64,000 bases of DNA from Lichenifustis flavocetrariae (GCF_026130545.1 NZ_JAMOIM010000005.1:1-64000), one strand, 5' to 3'. Counted from the stretch's first letter, positions 17,172-27,370 are shown. Notes: generated by a model from the letters alone, not told the origin. Numbers and translations: made by a program.

Positions 17172-18335
17172 TCAGCTTGCGCGTTGTTTCGATTCTTGGG
17201 ACCGGGAATTCAAGGTGGCGGTCAGTTCCGGAACTGGAATGATCGACCCAATTGAGCGCTCGGCCTCGATACGGATCTTCTCGCCACTCCTGACGCCGTC
17301 GGCGAGCTCCACCTGTTTGCGATAGAGGTTGACGTAATCGTGCGCCATGCGGGCAGCGGTAAAACGGGCGTCGAACCTTGCCCTGACGGCACGGCGGTCA
17401 AGTTGGAGAACCTCTGGCAAGGCGACGAATGCCTCATCCATGCTCCCGACCACCCGTCCGGTTACGCCGTCGTCGATCACCTCCGGCACCGATCCGTGCC
17501 GGAAGGCCAGGACTGGCGTGCCGCAAGCCATCGCCTCGATCATCACGAGGCCAAAAGGCTCTGGCCAGTCGATGGGGAACAACAGTGCGCGCGCATTGCC
17601 CAGAAACTTGGTCTTGCTGCGCTCGTCCACCTCACCCACGAACTCCACGCCGTCACCCTCATCGATGAGAGGCTTGATCACCGACTGGTAATATTCGATA
17701 TCGGCCTTGTCGACCTTGGCGGCGATCTTCAACGGGATGCCGACCGACCGCGCGAGCTGAATGGCACGGTCCGGGCGCTTCTCGGGAGAGATTCGACCCA
17801 GGAACGCGAGATACCCACCATCTTCCAGGTTGTAATTCGGCTTGTGCAAATCCGCCGGAAGGCCGTGCAGGACTGTGCCGGCGAAATTCGCATCGGGAAT
17901 GGGAGCCCTTTGGGAGTCGGAGATCGACACCAACGGCATCTTCGGGAAGGCCCGGTAGAACGGGTAGAGGTCCGGCAGGTCCTGACGTCCATGCAAGGTC
18001 GTCAGTGTCCGATGTTCCATGCCTCTGAAAAGCGGGAACTGAAACATGTCGATGTGGAAATGCACGACATCGAAAGCGCGAGAAAGCCTGGCCACCCGGT
18101 CCACCATCATGGTGTAGTAGGGCATATATTCCTTCATGGTCTCGGACAGCCGGATCGCCTCCGTGGTGCAGGGCACCAATGTCGCGCTCGTGATGCTGTC
18201 GCCGCTGGCAAACAGTGTAACGTCATGTCCCTGCGCGACCAGTTCCTCCGTCAACCAGGAGACGATCCGCTCTGTCCCACCATAGAGGCGGGGCGGAACA
18301 CTTTCCATCAACGGGGCGATCTGCGCGATCTTCAT
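17172..18335 (-). CDS. Family 4 glycosyltransferase
   Basis: Starting at the ATG behind a GTGGAG site, the 387-residue product begins MKIAQIAPLMESVPPRLYGG, the usual N-terminal strand and glycine-rich loop of GT-B glycosyltransferases. The C-terminal donor domain has a DWPEPFGLVMIEAMACGTPV block, the E-x7-E motif of family GT4. It transfers a sugar from a nucleotide donor; the acceptor is unknown. A frame extension upstream to 18419 has no supporting signal. It is linked to the debranching-enzyme gene, and GT4/debranching pairs may build or remodel alpha-glucans. Confidence 0.83.
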   Translation of the reverse strand: MKIAQIAPLMESVPPRLYGGTERIVSWLTEELVAQGHDVTLFASGDSITSATLVPCTTEAIRLSETMKEYMPYYTMMVDRVARLSRAFDVVHFHIDMFQFPLFRGMEHRTLTTLHGRQDLPDLYPFYRAFPKMPLVSISDSQRAPIPDANFAGTVLHGLPADLHKPNYNLEDGGYLAFLGRISPEKRPDRAIQLARSVGIPLKIAAKVDKADIEYYQSVIKPLIDEGDGVEFVGEVDERSKTKFLGNARALLFPIDWPEPFGLVMIEAMACGTPVLAFRHGSVPEVIDDGVTGRVVGSMDEAFVALPEVLQLDRRAVRARFDARFTAARMAHDYVNLYRKQVELADGVRSGEKIRIEAERSIGSIIPVPELTATLNSRSQESKQRAS

Positions 18336-18515
18336 CCTGGCACTCCACGTTGCGCAACTTGCGAACCTAACGGGACTGGAACGCTCGCGTTTGGGAGATG
18401 TTCCGCGCTGCAGCAACAAAACTGAACCTGAGCCGTCCGCCGGCTTGATATGCCGACCCTAATGCCCGATGTGGCAAGATGACCTCAGGCCCTCCTACAG
18501 GAGTAGCGAGCCTTC

Positions 18516-19262
18516 ATGACGCCAGAGTTGCCCAATGGCCCGATCAGCCTGTTTCTGGATGTCGACGGAACCCTGATCGACATTGCGCCACGGCCCGACG
18601 CCGTCGTCGTGGCACCTCACCTGATCGAAACACTGAACATTCTCGATCGGCGTCTTGACGGTGCGTTGGCACTCGTGAGCGGGCGCACGATCGCAGATCT
18701 CGATCATCTGTTTCATCCGCTCCGGTTGCGGGCCAGCGGCGTGCATGGTGCAGAGATGCGGTTCGATGCAAATCATGAAACCGAATCGGTCGCGGGGGAT
18801 GCCGTATCGGAGGATATTGTCGCAAGGCTGCGCGACATTGCCGGGTCTCATGTCGGAACGCTCGTCGAAAACAAGCGCTACTCCGTCGCCATTCACTACC
18901 GCGCCGCGCCCGCCGCGCGTGAAGAGCTTGCGCGGGAATTGCAGCTGCTGATCCAGTCAGAAGCCGGGCAGGATCTCCGAATCTTGCCGGGCCATATGGT
19001 TTTTGAGTTAAAACGGGCAACCTTTGACAAAGGCGTGGCCATCGGCAACTTCCTGACGCGAGCGCCATTCCAAGGCCGCCGGCCGATCTTCTGCGGGGAC
19101 GATGTGACGGACACACCTGGATTTGACGCTGTACTGGCCGCGGGAGGCCTCGCCTTCTCGGTAGGATTCAGCCGGCCTGGCTTGTCCGGCTCCTTCGCGG
19201 ACCCCGCCGCTGTTCGCGACTGGCTCGCCCATATGGCGCAAATGGAGGCCAGTGGCGGATGA
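18516..19262 (+). CDS. otsB: Trehalose-6-phosphate phosphatase
   Basis: This 248-residue HAD-superfamily enzyme has the nucleophile motif DVDGTLID (Asp15, Asp17) and motif II serine in ALVSGRTI. The C-terminal motif is FCGDDVTD with GAS-like spacing. It also has the HGAEMR cap residues typical of OtsB. It releases trehalose from trehalose-6-phosphate in the cytoplasm. The ATG follows an AGGAG site. Its stop overlaps the next gene's ATG by four bases, and otsA lies two genes downstream, so the operon makes trehalose. Confidence 0.93.
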   Translation: MTPELPNGPISLFLDVDGTLIDIAPRPDAVVVAPHLIETLNILDRRLDGALALVSGRTIADLDHLFHPLRLRASGVHGAEMRFDANHETESVAGDAVSEDIVARLRDIAGSHVGTLVENKRYSVAIHYRAAPAAREELARELQLLIQSEAGQDLRILPGHMVFELKRATFDKGVAIGNFLTRAPFQGRRPIFCGDDVTDTPGFDAVLAAGGLAFSVGFSRPGLSGSFADPAAVRDWLAHMAQMEASGG

Positions 19263-21064
19263 GCCGCAAGCCGCCGGGCAACCTCGACTACGCGCTGATC
19301 GGCAACTGCCGTATCGCCGCCATGGTCGACCCACAGGCCCGCATCGTCTGGTGGTGCATGCCACGTTTCGACTCCGATCCCGTATTCTCAAGGCTGTTGG
19401 CCGGAGATGAGGAGAAGGGGTTCTGTGACGTGGTCCTCAAGGATCAGGTCGCCTCCCAGTCGGCCTATGTGCGGAACACGGCGATCGTGGAAACGATCCT
19501 GACCGACAGCGCCGGAGCGAGGGTCAGGATCACCGACTTCGTGCCGCGCTTCCGCCAGTTCGACCGGCTGTTCCGGCCGGCGCAGATCTTTCGGCGCATC
19601 GAGCCGCTATCGGGCATCCCACGGATCACGATCCGGGTTCGGCCGACCTATGATTACGGGCGCGAGGTCACCGAGAAGAACAGCGGGTCGAGTCATGTCC
19701 GATACATTCGCGGCGGCGGGGTCGTGGTCCGCCTCAGCACCGACGCCCCCCTCTCCTATATCGAACATGAAACGGCTTTTGCGCTCACCCATCCGGTCAC
19801 GATGGTCTTTGGGCAGGACGAGCCGTTCCTCAGCGCCTTCGAAAGCACCGGTCGCGAGTTTCTGGAAAAGACGCGCGACTACTGGCTGAACTGGGTGCGC
19901 TACCTCGCCCTGCCCTACGAGTGGCAGACGGCAGTCACGCGCGCCGCCATCACGCTCAAGCTCTGCCAGTTCGAGGAGACCGGGGCCATCATCGCGGCCC
20001 ACACGACATCGATTCCCGAGGCGCCGGGCTCGATCCGGAACTGGGACTACCGCTATTGCTGGCTGCGCGACGCGTTTTTCGTGGTCCACGCCCTCAATCG
20101 GCTGGGTGCCACGCAGACCATGGAAGACTACATCACCTACCTGACCAACATCGCGGTCGAGAACCAGGACCCGCTGAGCCCCCTGCACGGCATCGTTCCG
20201 GGCACGCCGCTGAACGAGTGGATCGCCCCGCATCTGGATGGGTTCCAGAACAACAAACCGGTTCGCGTGGGCAATGCGGCCGCCACGCAGGCGCAGCACG
20301 ATGTCTACGGCAGCGTCGTGTTGGCCGTGACCCAGATGTATGTCGACGAACGCCTCCCCAAGATGGGTGACGAAGCCCTGTTCCGGCAGTTGGAACCGCT
20401 CGGCAGGCTCGCCTCCAAATATGCCCTTCAGCCCGATGCGGGGATCTGGGAGTTCCGTGGTTTCCAGAAAATCCACACCTATTCCGCAACGCTGTGCTGG
20501 GTGGCCTGCGACCGGCTCGCCCGAATCGCCAAACGCCTCGGTTTGCGGCCCGAAGCCGAAAGCTGGGCCAAGCAGGCGGCCAATATCAAGAGCGCGATCC
20601 TGGCCCAGGGATGGAACGAGGAGCGTCAGGCGCTCACGGGGGCATTCGGGTCACCGGATCTCGACGCCAGCGTCCTGCTCGTGACTGAGCTGGGCTTGAT
20701 CTCTCCGAACGATCATCGCTACGTAAAGACCGTGGAGGCGATCGGCCGTGAACTGACAGAGGGAGGCCGGATCATGCGCTACACGGCGGAGGATGATTTC
20801 GGCAAACCGGAAACAAATTTCCTTGTTTGCAATTTCTGGTATGTGGATGCACTTGCACAGATCGGTCGGATGGATGAGGCGCGTGAGCGGTTTCTCGATA
20901 TCCTCTCTCATCGCAATGCCTATGGCATTCTGTCGGAAGACCTCCATCCGGTGACGGGAGAGCTCTGGGGGAATTTTCCGCAAACCTACTCGATGGCCGG
21001 TATCATCAATTCGGCGATGCGACTGTCACGAAGTTGGGAGGACGCCTGGTGTCTCGACTTGTGA
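19259..21064 (+). CDS. GH15-family glycoside hydrolase (trehalase/glucoamylase-like)
   Basis: This 601-residue protein has the N-terminal beta-sandwich start NLDYALIGNCRIAAMVD and WWCMPRFDSDPVF, then the barrel motif RNWDYRYCWLRDAFF. The putative general-acid Glu lies in IWEFRG (about residue 399) and the base region is GELWGNFPQ (about 567). Relatives hydrolyse trehalose or maltodextrins. Family positions usually read as HSK and FSH are TYSAT and TYSM here, so substrate or activity may differ. It sits between otsB and otsA, overlapping both, which ties it to trehalose turnover or to an unknown step of the pathway. Confidence 0.85.
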   Translation: MSRKPPGNLDYALIGNCRIAAMVDPQARIVWWCMPRFDSDPVFSRLLAGDEEKGFCDVVLKDQVASQSAYVRNTAIVETILTDSAGARVRITDFVPRFRQFDRLFRPAQIFRRIEPLSGIPRITIRVRPTYDYGREVTEKNSGSSHVRYIRGGGVVVRLSTDAPLSYIEHETAFALTHPVTMVFGQDEPFLSAFESTGREFLEKTRDYWLNWVRYLALPYEWQTAVTRAAITLKLCQFEETGAIIAAHTTSIPEAPGSIRNWDYRYCWLRDAFFVVHALNRLGATQTMEDYITYLTNIAVENQDPLSPLHGIVPGTPLNEWIAPHLDGFQNNKPVRVGNAAATQAQHDVYGSVVLAVTQMYVDERLPKMGDEALFRQLEPLGRLASKYALQPDAGIWEFRGFQKIHTYSATLCWVACDRLARIAKRLGLRPEAESWAKQAANIKSAILAQGWNEERQALTGAFGSPDLDASVLLVTELGLISPNDHRYVKTVEAIGRELTEGGRIMRYTAEDDFGKPETNFLVCNFWYVDALAQIGRMDEARERFLDILSHRNAYGILSEDLHPVTGELWGNFPQTYSMAGIINSAMRLSRSWEDAWCLDL

Positions 21065-22464
21065 TCGTTTCGAATCGCGTGACCGTTCCGGAGCCCGGCA
21101 AGCCGCCGCCGCCTGGAGGGTTGGCCATTGCGGTGAAGGCTGCCTTCAAGAACCGGCCAGGGATCTGGTTCGGCTGGAGCGGCAAGATCGACGACAACCC
21201 GAATACGGAGCCCACGGTCGCCGAGCGGGATAACATCACCTATGTGGTGACGGATCTCGCGACCGCGGATTACCAGGAATATTACAACGGCTTCGCCAAT
21301 CGCGTGCTGTGGCCGATCCTTCATTACCGGGTCGATCTGGCGGAGTTCAGCCGGTCCGATCTCTCGGGCTATCTTCGCGTCAACGGCCTGTTCGCGGACA
21401 AGCTGTCCCAGTTCCTGCAGCCCGACGACACTATCTGGGTGCACGATTATCACCTGATCCCATTGGCCCGGGAGTTGCGGTCGCGCGGACACCAGAACCC
21501 GCTGGGCTTCTTCCTGCACATTCCCTGCCCGCCTCCCGACCTCTTGTTCACGATTCCGCGGCAGGAACAGAGCCTCGGTGTGATGAGCCATTATGACCTC
21601 ATCGGCTTCCAGACCGATAATGACCGCGACAATTACGCGCGCTATCTGCAGATCTCGGGCGCGCACATGGGCCGCGACGGCCAGTCCTATCAGCACGAAG
21701 GGCGGGTGACGCGGATCGGCACCTTCCCGGTTGGGATCGAGACGGCCGAATATGCGCGGGATGCGGAACACGCCGCGCATTCCGATTTTCTCCGCGAACT
21801 TCGCGAATCCCTCTCCGGGCGGCAATTGTTCGTTGGTGTCGACAGGCTCGACTATTCTAAGGGAATCGTCCATCGCATCGAGGCGTTCGACCATTTCCTG
21901 GAGACGGAACCCAATTGGCGTAACCGGGTGGTGTTCCTCCAAATCACACCTAAAAGCCGCGCCGAGATCCCGGAATATGGCGATATGGGCCGTGCCGTGA
22001 ACGAGCTGGTCGGGGACGTCAACGGCCGCTATGGCGAAGCGTCTTGGACCCCCATCCGGTACATCAATCGACCTTATGGCCGCGAGGATCTCGCCGGCAT
22101 ATTTCGGCTTGCCGCTGCTGCCTTGGTCACCCCATTGCGGGATGGCATGAACCTGGTCGCCAAGGAATATGTGGCCGCGCAAGACGCTGAGGATCCGGGT
22201 GTCCTGATCCTCTCGCAATTCGCAGGGGCAGCCGCGGAACTCGAGGGAGCCTTGATCGTCAATCCCCATGAAACCGAGGGGATGGCGGCCGCGATGAAGA
22301 CGGCGCTGCTGATGCCACGCGACGAGCGCAAGAGCCGGCACGCCGTGATGTACGAGGCGATCGCGAAGAACGACATCGAGCACTGGGTGGAGACGTTTCT
22401 CAACAGTCTCACCGAGTCCAAAAAGCCGCCATTCATGGCGCAGATCCGCTCACTCTTCAGCTGA
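21049..22464 (+). CDS. otsA: Trehalose-6-phosphate synthase
   Basis: This 471-residue GT20 enzyme starts at GTG (VSRLVIVSNRV), eight bases after GGGAGG and inside the last codons of the GH15 gene. Diagnostic blocks are PPPPGGLAIAVKAAF, GIWFGWSGK, DTIWVHDYHLIPLARELR, FLHIPCPPPDLLFTIPR, the VDRLDYSKGI loop and LRDGMNLVAKEYVAAQ. It joins UDP-glucose (or another NDP-glucose) and glucose-6-phosphate. With OtsB it forms the OtsBA route for compatible-solute synthesis under osmotic, desiccation or heat stress. Confidence 0.95.
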   Translation: MSRLVIVSNRVTVPEPGKPPPPGGLAIAVKAAFKNRPGIWFGWSGKIDDNPNTEPTVAERDNITYVVTDLATADYQEYYNGFANRVLWPILHYRVDLAEFSRSDLSGYLRVNGLFADKLSQFLQPDDTIWVHDYHLIPLARELRSRGHQNPLGFFLHIPCPPPDLLFTIPRQEQSLGVMSHYDLIGFQTDNDRDNYARYLQISGAHMGRDGQSYQHEGRVTRIGTFPVGIETAEYARDAEHAAHSDFLRELRESLSGRQLFVGVDRLDYSKGIVHRIEAFDHFLETEPNWRNRVVFLQITPKSRAEIPEYGDMGRAVNELVGDVNGRYGEASWTPIRYINRPYGREDLAGIFRLAAAALVTPLRDGMNLVAKEYVAAQDAEDPGVLILSQFAGAAAELEGALIVNPHETEGMAAAMKTALLMPRDERKSRHAVMYEAIAKNDIEHWVETFLNSLTESKKPPFMAQIRSLFS

Positions 22465-23067
22465 CCGCCCCTGCTGCGGCCGGTTGGAGACGTCAGCCGA
22501 ATCGTCATGTGATCGTCATTCCGGCGCAACACGAAATTTATATCGTGGCGGATTGCGGGTGCTCAAAAAAACCAGAAAAGATTCATGCGCTTATGAGCAA
22601 AGCGCCGAAAACGGAAAAAAATCAGCATCTTGACTCGGACGAATCCGGCCCTTGCCCCCGGGTCAGACATCGAGTCGCATCGGCCGCGCAGTGGCAAGCT
22701 TCAGGCCAGGATTCCGGCCGGTTTTCACGCACTTACGCTAGCTGCTTGCGACAGTGCCGGAGCACGAGGCCTCCGGCTGGACGCAGGCTTGTTGCGAATC
22801 ATTGCGGAGTCGGTTGCGGACTCCCAGAGCCGTGTGTAACGTGAATTCGTCGACTGTCAGTCGCAAGCAGGTCGATATTAAGCCCTATCTTGAAGATGGA
22901 CGAAACATGTTTCGAGTAATTCTCGATGCAGGGTGCCTCTTCTTTATTGGAGATGGTGCGGTGTACTTTGGTGCCTAGACGAACAACGATAGCGTGAGGC
23001 GGCCCATACCGGTCGGAGGCAAAATGACGACTGGAATGGACTACGGGACACTGGTGAGGCTTGGGCG
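22465..23067. other. 600-base intergenic region upstream of the rhodanese and dnaA genes
   Basis: No convincing gene is visible. Parts are richer in A+T than flanking DNA (22530-22625 and 22890-22990). A 69-codon TTG-initiated frame at 22630-22839 has no ribosome binding site. I found no perfect DnaA box (TTATCCACA) and no obvious AT-rich unwinding repeats, so a replication origin is not supported by eye. Promoters for the rhodanese gene, and possibly for dnaA, are expected here. Confidence 0.5.
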
Positions 23068-23502
23068 ATGACGATGGATTATGCAGGGGATCTGTCTCCT
23101 GAAGAGGCCATGACGATGCTGGCATCGGACAAGAATGCTATCTTGGTGGATGTCCGAACCCGTCCCGAGTGGCAGTTCGTCGGCATCCCGGATCTTTCAG
23201 CCTTGGATAAGGAGCCGGTGCTGTTGGAGTGGCAGTCCTACCCGTCGATGAGCCTGAACCAGAATTTCGTCGCATCTCTGATGTCGGACCTCAACGAACG
23301 GGGTCTTCCGCCCGATGCACCCGTGCTGTTCCTGTGCCGATCTGGCGCACGAAGCAGCGCTGCCGCGTCGGCAATTGCGGCACATGGGCGAAGCCGGTGC
23401 TACAATATCGCCGGCGGGTTCGAGGGGTCGCACGACGCGTCACGCCATAGAGGACACACCGAGGGCTGGAAGGCCCGGGGCTTGCCCTGGGCTCAAAATT
23501 AG
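23068..23502 (+). CDS. Rhodanese-like sulfurtransferase
   Basis: This is a single rhodanese domain of 144 residues with the N-terminal LVDVRTRPEW block. The active-site loop CRSGARS supplies the cysteine that carries persulfide sulfur. The C-terminal NIAGGFEG motif is present. It is cytoplasmic with no signal peptide. It sits 48 bases upstream of dnaA and may share a transcript with it. The physiological sulfur acceptor is unknown. Confidence 0.88.
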   Translation: MTMDYAGDLSPEEAMTMLASDKNAILVDVRTRPEWQFVGIPDLSALDKEPVLLEWQSYPSMSLNQNFVASLMSDLNERGLPPDAPVLFLCRSGARSSAAASAIAAHGRSRCYNIAGGFEGSHDASRHRGHTEGWKARGLPWAQN

Positions 23503-23550
23503 CCTCGCCAGACCGTCCGCCTTTCTTTTTCTCCTTTGGTCGCTGTGTCC

Positions 23551-25095
23551 ATGAATGCTCGGTCAACCGTGCTTTCGGCTGCGTCGGATTCCCATGCAGA
23601 CGTTTTCGCATCTTCATCTCGCCCAACCTCACAATCCGTGACGCGCGGCCTTACCAACGAGGGATGGACAAATGCGTGCAGGCGATTGCGCGCGAATGTC
23701 GGCGACGCCGTGTTCAACGCGTGGTTCGCTCGGCTGGAACTTGTCAGCATCGAGAGCGGCGTCGCGTCATTGTCGGTTCCGACGACATTTCTGAAAACCT
23801 GGATCCAGTCGCACTACATGGATCGGCTTCTTTCGGTTGTCTCAGCCGAATTGCCGGAGGTGTCCCGGCTGGCCATCACGCTCCGCTCTTCCACCCGTGC
23901 TCCGGTGCTCCCGATTGCTGCCGTTGAAGGCACAACTGACTACCGAGCGACGGCCTTCGATGCGGCGACGCCATCAGGCGAGACATTTGTACAGGACAAT
24001 CGGCGGCCGGCACGTCATAGGGAGAAAGATGCCGGCACGACCGCAGACGGCCTGGGCGGCTCGCCGCTTGATCGACGTCTGACATTCGGCACCTTTCTGG
24101 TGGGCCGGTCGAACCAGCTTGCACAGGTGGCGGCCGAGCGGGTGGCCAATGCGCGCAACGGCGACATGCTTTTGTATTCGCCCCTCTATATCCACGCGGC
24201 GGTCGGCCTGGGTAAAACCCATCTGCTTCAGGCCACCGCACATGCGGTCGCGGAAAGCGGGCGCCGGGTGATCTATCTCACGGCGGAAAAGTTCATGTAT
24301 GGGTTTGTGGCCTCCCTGAAGGCTCAGACCGCCATTGCGTTCAAGGAAAAGTTGCGAGCCATCGATGTCTTGATCATCGACGACGTGCAATTCCTGCAAG
24401 GCAAGTCGATCCAGACCGAGTTCTGCCATACGCTCAATGCGCTGATCGACGACGGCCGCCAAGTGGTGATCGCGGCGGACCGACCTCCGTCCGAACTGGA
24501 TACGTTGGAAGAGCGGGTCAGGTCCCGCCTCGCCGGTGGACTCTGCGTCGAGATCGAGCCTCTCGATGAGACGCTCCGGCAACGGATCGTCGAGGCGAGG
24601 GTCGCGATCGCCCAGATGGTGCAACCTGGATTCGAGATCAGCCCGGCCGTGGTCGCCTATGTGGCGCGGGCGATCACCACCAACGGGCGCGACCTCGATG
24701 GCGCGGTCAATCGCTTGATGGCTCATGCCACGTTGAACGCCAAACCGCACACGGTCGAAAGCGCCGAGGCGGCCATCCGGGACCTGATCCGGACCCGGGA
24801 ACCCAAACGGGTCAAGATTGAGGATATTCAGAAACTCGTGGCCTCGCATTATAACGTGAGCCGCGCCGATATCCTCTCCTCGCGACGAACCGCGACCGTG
24901 GTGCGCCCCCGCCAGATCGCCATGTACCTGTCCAAGGCGCTCACACCGCGCTCCCTGCCGGAGATCGGCCGTCGGTTCGGTGGCCGCGATCACACGACCG
25001 TCTTGCACGCCGTGCGCAAGATCGAGAACCTCTGTTCAGCCGAAGCAGCGCTTGCTGAAGAACTCGAATTGTTCAAGCGCCTCCTGCAGGACTGA
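23551..25095 (+). CDS. dnaA: Chromosomal replication initiator DnaA
   Basis: The 514-residue protein has the complete DnaA layout. The N-terminal DnaB-interaction domain contains [10 protein letters not shown] variable linker follows, then the AAA+ domain with Walker A VGLGKT (near 216-221), Walker B IIDDVQFL (near 273) and sensor/arginine-finger region [12 protein letters not shown]. The C-terminal DNA-binding domain has the signature [12 protein letters not shown] (near 478). The first Walker A glycine is Ala (HAAVGLGKT). An ATG is chosen over a TTG 15 bases upstream. It binds origin DnaA boxes and loads helicase. Neighbours such as dnaN or rpsT are absent. Confidence 0.95.
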   Translation: MNARSTVLSAASDSHADVFASSSRPTSQSVTRGLTNEGWTNACRRLRANVGDAVFNAWFARLELVSIESGVASLSVPTTFLKTWIQSHYMDRLLSVVSAELPEVSRLAITLRSSTRAPVLPIAAVEGTTDYRATAFDAATPSGETFVQDNRRPARHREKDAGTTADGLGGSPLDRRLTFGTFLVGRSNQLAQVAAERVANARNGDMLLYSPLYIHAAVGLGKTHLLQATAHAVAESGRRVIYLTAEKFMYGFVASLKAQTAIAFKEKLRAIDVLIIDDVQFLQGKSIQTEFCHTLNALIDDGRQVVIAADRPPSELDTLEERVRSRLAGGLCVEIEPLDETLRQRIVEARVAIAQMVQPGFEISPAVVAYVARAITTNGRDLDGAVNRLMAHATLNAKPHTVESAEAAIRDLIRTREPKRVKIEDIQKLVASHYNVSRADILSSRRTATVVRPRQIAMYLSKALTPRSLPEIGRRFGGRDHTTVLHAVRKIENLCSAEAALAEELELFKRLLQD

Positions 25096-25165
25096 CAACC
25101 ACCCTTTTGCCTCCGCGTCGGGAACGCGCTAGTCTCTCGACATCGGATGGAGTTGCAGAAGCGTC

Positions 25166-25987
25166 ATGCATTTGGTTGTTCGCGTTTGCGTCGGAATGGT
25201 TGCGGTTTTCGGCCTATCGACATTGGCCCAGGCGCAAAGCTGCAGTAGCGATCCGAGTGGCTTCCCGGCTTGGCTGGAGCAGTTCAAGCAAGAGGCCGTT
25301 TCACAGGGGATTTCGCAACAGGCGGTCGCATCGGCACTCGATGATGTCACCTATGACCGCAACACGATTTCCCATGATCGTGGTCAGAAGGTCTTCAAGC
25401 AATCCTTCGAGCAGTTTTCGACCCGGATGGCGAACAACTTCCGTGTCACGAAAGGCAAGGGTCTGATTCGCCGTTACGCGGACCTGTTCGCCCGTATCGA
25501 GCATGATTATGGTGTCCAGGCTCCCGTGCTCGTCGCCATCTGGGGCCTGGAAACCGATTTCGGTGCCTATATCGGAAATTTCCAGACGCTTCGGTCACTG
25601 GCCACGCTGGCCTATGATTGCCGTCGTTCGGCGCAGTTTCGAGCCGAATTGATGGATGCGCTGCGGATCGTCGATCGGGGCGATATGGCGCCATCCGCCA
25701 TGCGTGGTGCTTGGGCGGGCGAGATCGGCCAAACCCAGTTCATGCCCTCGTCCTATGTGAAATTCGCGGTCGACTATGACGGCACCGGTCGCCGCGACCT
25801 GGTGCACAGCGTGCCGGACGTCCTCGCCTCGACGGCTAAATTCCTGCGGAGCTACGGCTGGCAGGCCGGACAAGGCTGGGATCCGGGCGAGGCAAATTTC
25901 GGGGTCATTCAGCAGTGGAACAAGAGCGACATCTACAGTCGGACGATCGCTCTCCTGGCTGACAAGATCGCCGGTCAGAGCAACTAA
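25166..25987 (+). CDS. Lytic murein transglycosylase (MltB/SLT_2 type)
   Basis: This 273-residue exported protein has a signal peptide (VCVGMVAVFGLSTLAQAQS). The SLT_2 catalytic domain carries the acid glutamate in WGLETDFGAY, followed by GEIGQTQFMPSSY and a Tyr-Gly-W pattern (LRSYGWQAGQGWDPG). It cleaves peptidoglycan to 1,6-anhydro-muropeptides during wall remodelling. No C-terminal peptidoglycan-binding domain is present, so it is the short form. A GGAG-rich leader precedes the ATG. It follows dnaA by 70 bases but is probably functionally independent. Confidence 0.88.
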   Translation: MHLVVRVCVGMVAVFGLSTLAQAQSCSSDPSGFPAWLEQFKQEAVSQGISQQAVASALDDVTYDRNTISHDRGQKVFKQSFEQFSTRMANNFRVTKGKGLIRRYADLFARIEHDYGVQAPVLVAIWGLETDFGAYIGNFQTLRSLATLAYDCRRSAQFRAELMDALRIVDRGDMAPSAMRGAWAGEIGQTQFMPSSYVKFAVDYDGTGRRDLVHSVPDVLASTAKFLRSYGWQAGQGWDPGEANFGVIQQWNKSDIYSRTIALLADKIAGQSN

Positions 25988-26057
25988 GCAGCCACCGTGT
26001 TCGGCAGAGACCAAATTCGAAGCGCGGCCCGCTCGCAAAATCGAGGCGACGCCGGCC

Positions 26058-27260
26058 TCACTCGGCCCCGTGCGAGATCGGCACGGGACAGCGCAGTGTG
26101 GCGAGGCTGAGCGCGAGGGCGCCGAGCGCGCAAAGCGCGATAATCGCGACCATCGGCATTGCCGTCCCGTTGAAGATGACGCTCGTGACGGCGATCATGA
26201 GACCGCCTGTGATCATCTGAAGCGTACCGCCGAGCGCGGAGGCCATGCCGGCGATCGGCCCATGCGCTTCGAGGGACAGCACCATGGCGGAGGGGATCAC
26301 CAGTCCGAGAGCCGCGAAGGTGCAGAACAGCAAGACGATGAGAATCACCAGACTGTCGCTGCCGGCGATCGTGACGGCCAGCAGAAGGACCGCGAAGGCG
26401 GCATAGACCCAGACGGCCCCCAGAATGGTTCGCCCGGTGCCGAACCGCGTGCCCAGGAAAGCCGCGAATTGCGAGGCACCGATGAAGCCGATCGCATTGA
26501 GGGCGAAACACACACTGTATTGGATTGGGGTCAGTCCGAAATGCCCGATATAGACGAAGGACGAGCTCGCCAGAAACGCGAAGAAGCTTGCCATTCCGAG
26601 CCCGCCGATAAAGGTCAGGCCCATGAAGTGCGGATCGCGGAGGAGCAGCCCGAAGCTGGTCAGGACCTGTCCGGGCGTGACCCTGATCCGATCCTCCGGG
26701 GGCCGCGTTTCAGGCAACCATCCGGCAATGAGAACGAGGCCGGCGAGTGCCGCGACGGTGACGGCCGCGAAAACTGCGCGCCATCCGAAGACCACGATCA
26801 GGCCGCTGCCCGTGAGGGGGGCCAGGATGGGCGAGACGCTGAAGACCAGCATGACAAGCGCCATCAATCGTGTTGCCTCAGTGCCGGTGTGAAGGTCACG
26901 AATGATGGCCCGGGGGATCACCATCACAGATGACGCACCGGCACCTTGCACGAACCGAAAGGCGATGAGCCAAAAGATGTTCTGCGCAAAGCCACAGCCC
27001 ACCGAACCGATGATGAACAGAACCAGCCCGAAATAAAGCGGGGGCTTGCGTCCCTGCATGTCGGACACCGGCCCATAGACAATCTGGCAGATCCCGAAGG
27101 CGAGAAAGAACGCCATCAACGTCATTTGGGTCGCGACCGTCGACGCCTGCAGATCGGCCGCGATGGTCGGCAGAGCGGGCAGGTACATATCGATGGCGAA
27201 GGGGCCTATGGCGGACAGCAGGCCGAGCACGATGGCATTGCGGGCATAACGAGAGGCCAT
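26058..27260 (-). CDS. Bcr/CflA-family drug:H+ antiporter (MFS)
   Basis: From MASRYARN the 400-residue protein has about twelve membrane helices. It carries the subfamily's first-helix motif SAIGPFAIDMYLPALPTIA and the loop motif VSDMQGRKPPLYFG (MFS motif A, with GRK). Members export bicyclomycin, chloramphenicol or other small molecules. Longer starts exist upstream (to 27584), but that extra sequence is Arg/Pro-rich and overlaps the cbiB end, so it is probably not coding. An intermediate ATG at about 27331 is possible. Confidence 0.82.
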   Translation of the reverse strand: MASRYARNAIVLGLLSAIGPFAIDMYLPALPTIAADLQASTVATQMTLMAFFLAFGICQIVYGPVSDMQGRKPPLYFGLVLFIIGSVGCGFAQNIFWLIAFRFVQGAGASSVMVIPRAIIRDLHTGTEATRLMALVMLVFSVSPILAPLTGSGLIVVFGWRAVFAAVTVAALAGLVLIAGWLPETRPPEDRIRVTPGQVLTSFGLLLRDPHFMGLTFIGGLGMASFFAFLASSSFVYIGHFGLTPIQYSVCFALNAIGFIGASQFAAFLGTRFGTGRTILGAVWVYAAFAVLLLAVTIAGSDSLVILIVLLFCTFAALGLVIPSAMVLSLEAHGPIAGMASALGGTLQMITGGLMIAVTSVIFNGTAMPMVAIIALCALGALALSLATLRCPVPISHGAE

Positions 27261-27370
27261 GGGATCCAATCTTGCTTCGAGTGTTCGGGCGCTTAGGAAG
27301 GGCAAGCCATGCAGGCTTTCCTGTGCGCTCATGGAAGACGACGCGCGCGCCTGCGTCCCGACAAGGTCCT

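Noticed and set aside
20986-22383. 465-codon open frame antisense to otsA
   Set aside because: Composition is that of a complement-strand shadow (many Arg, His and Ile in mirror order), and otsA is complete.
22630-22839. Possible small gene in the gap before the rhodanese gene
   Set aside because: It starts with TTG, lacks a ribosome binding site and matches no family I know.
22465-23067. Replication origin next to dnaA
   Set aside because: No perfect DnaA boxes or clear AT-rich repeats were found by eye, and origins in this order are often away from dnaA. GC-skew analysis would be decisive.
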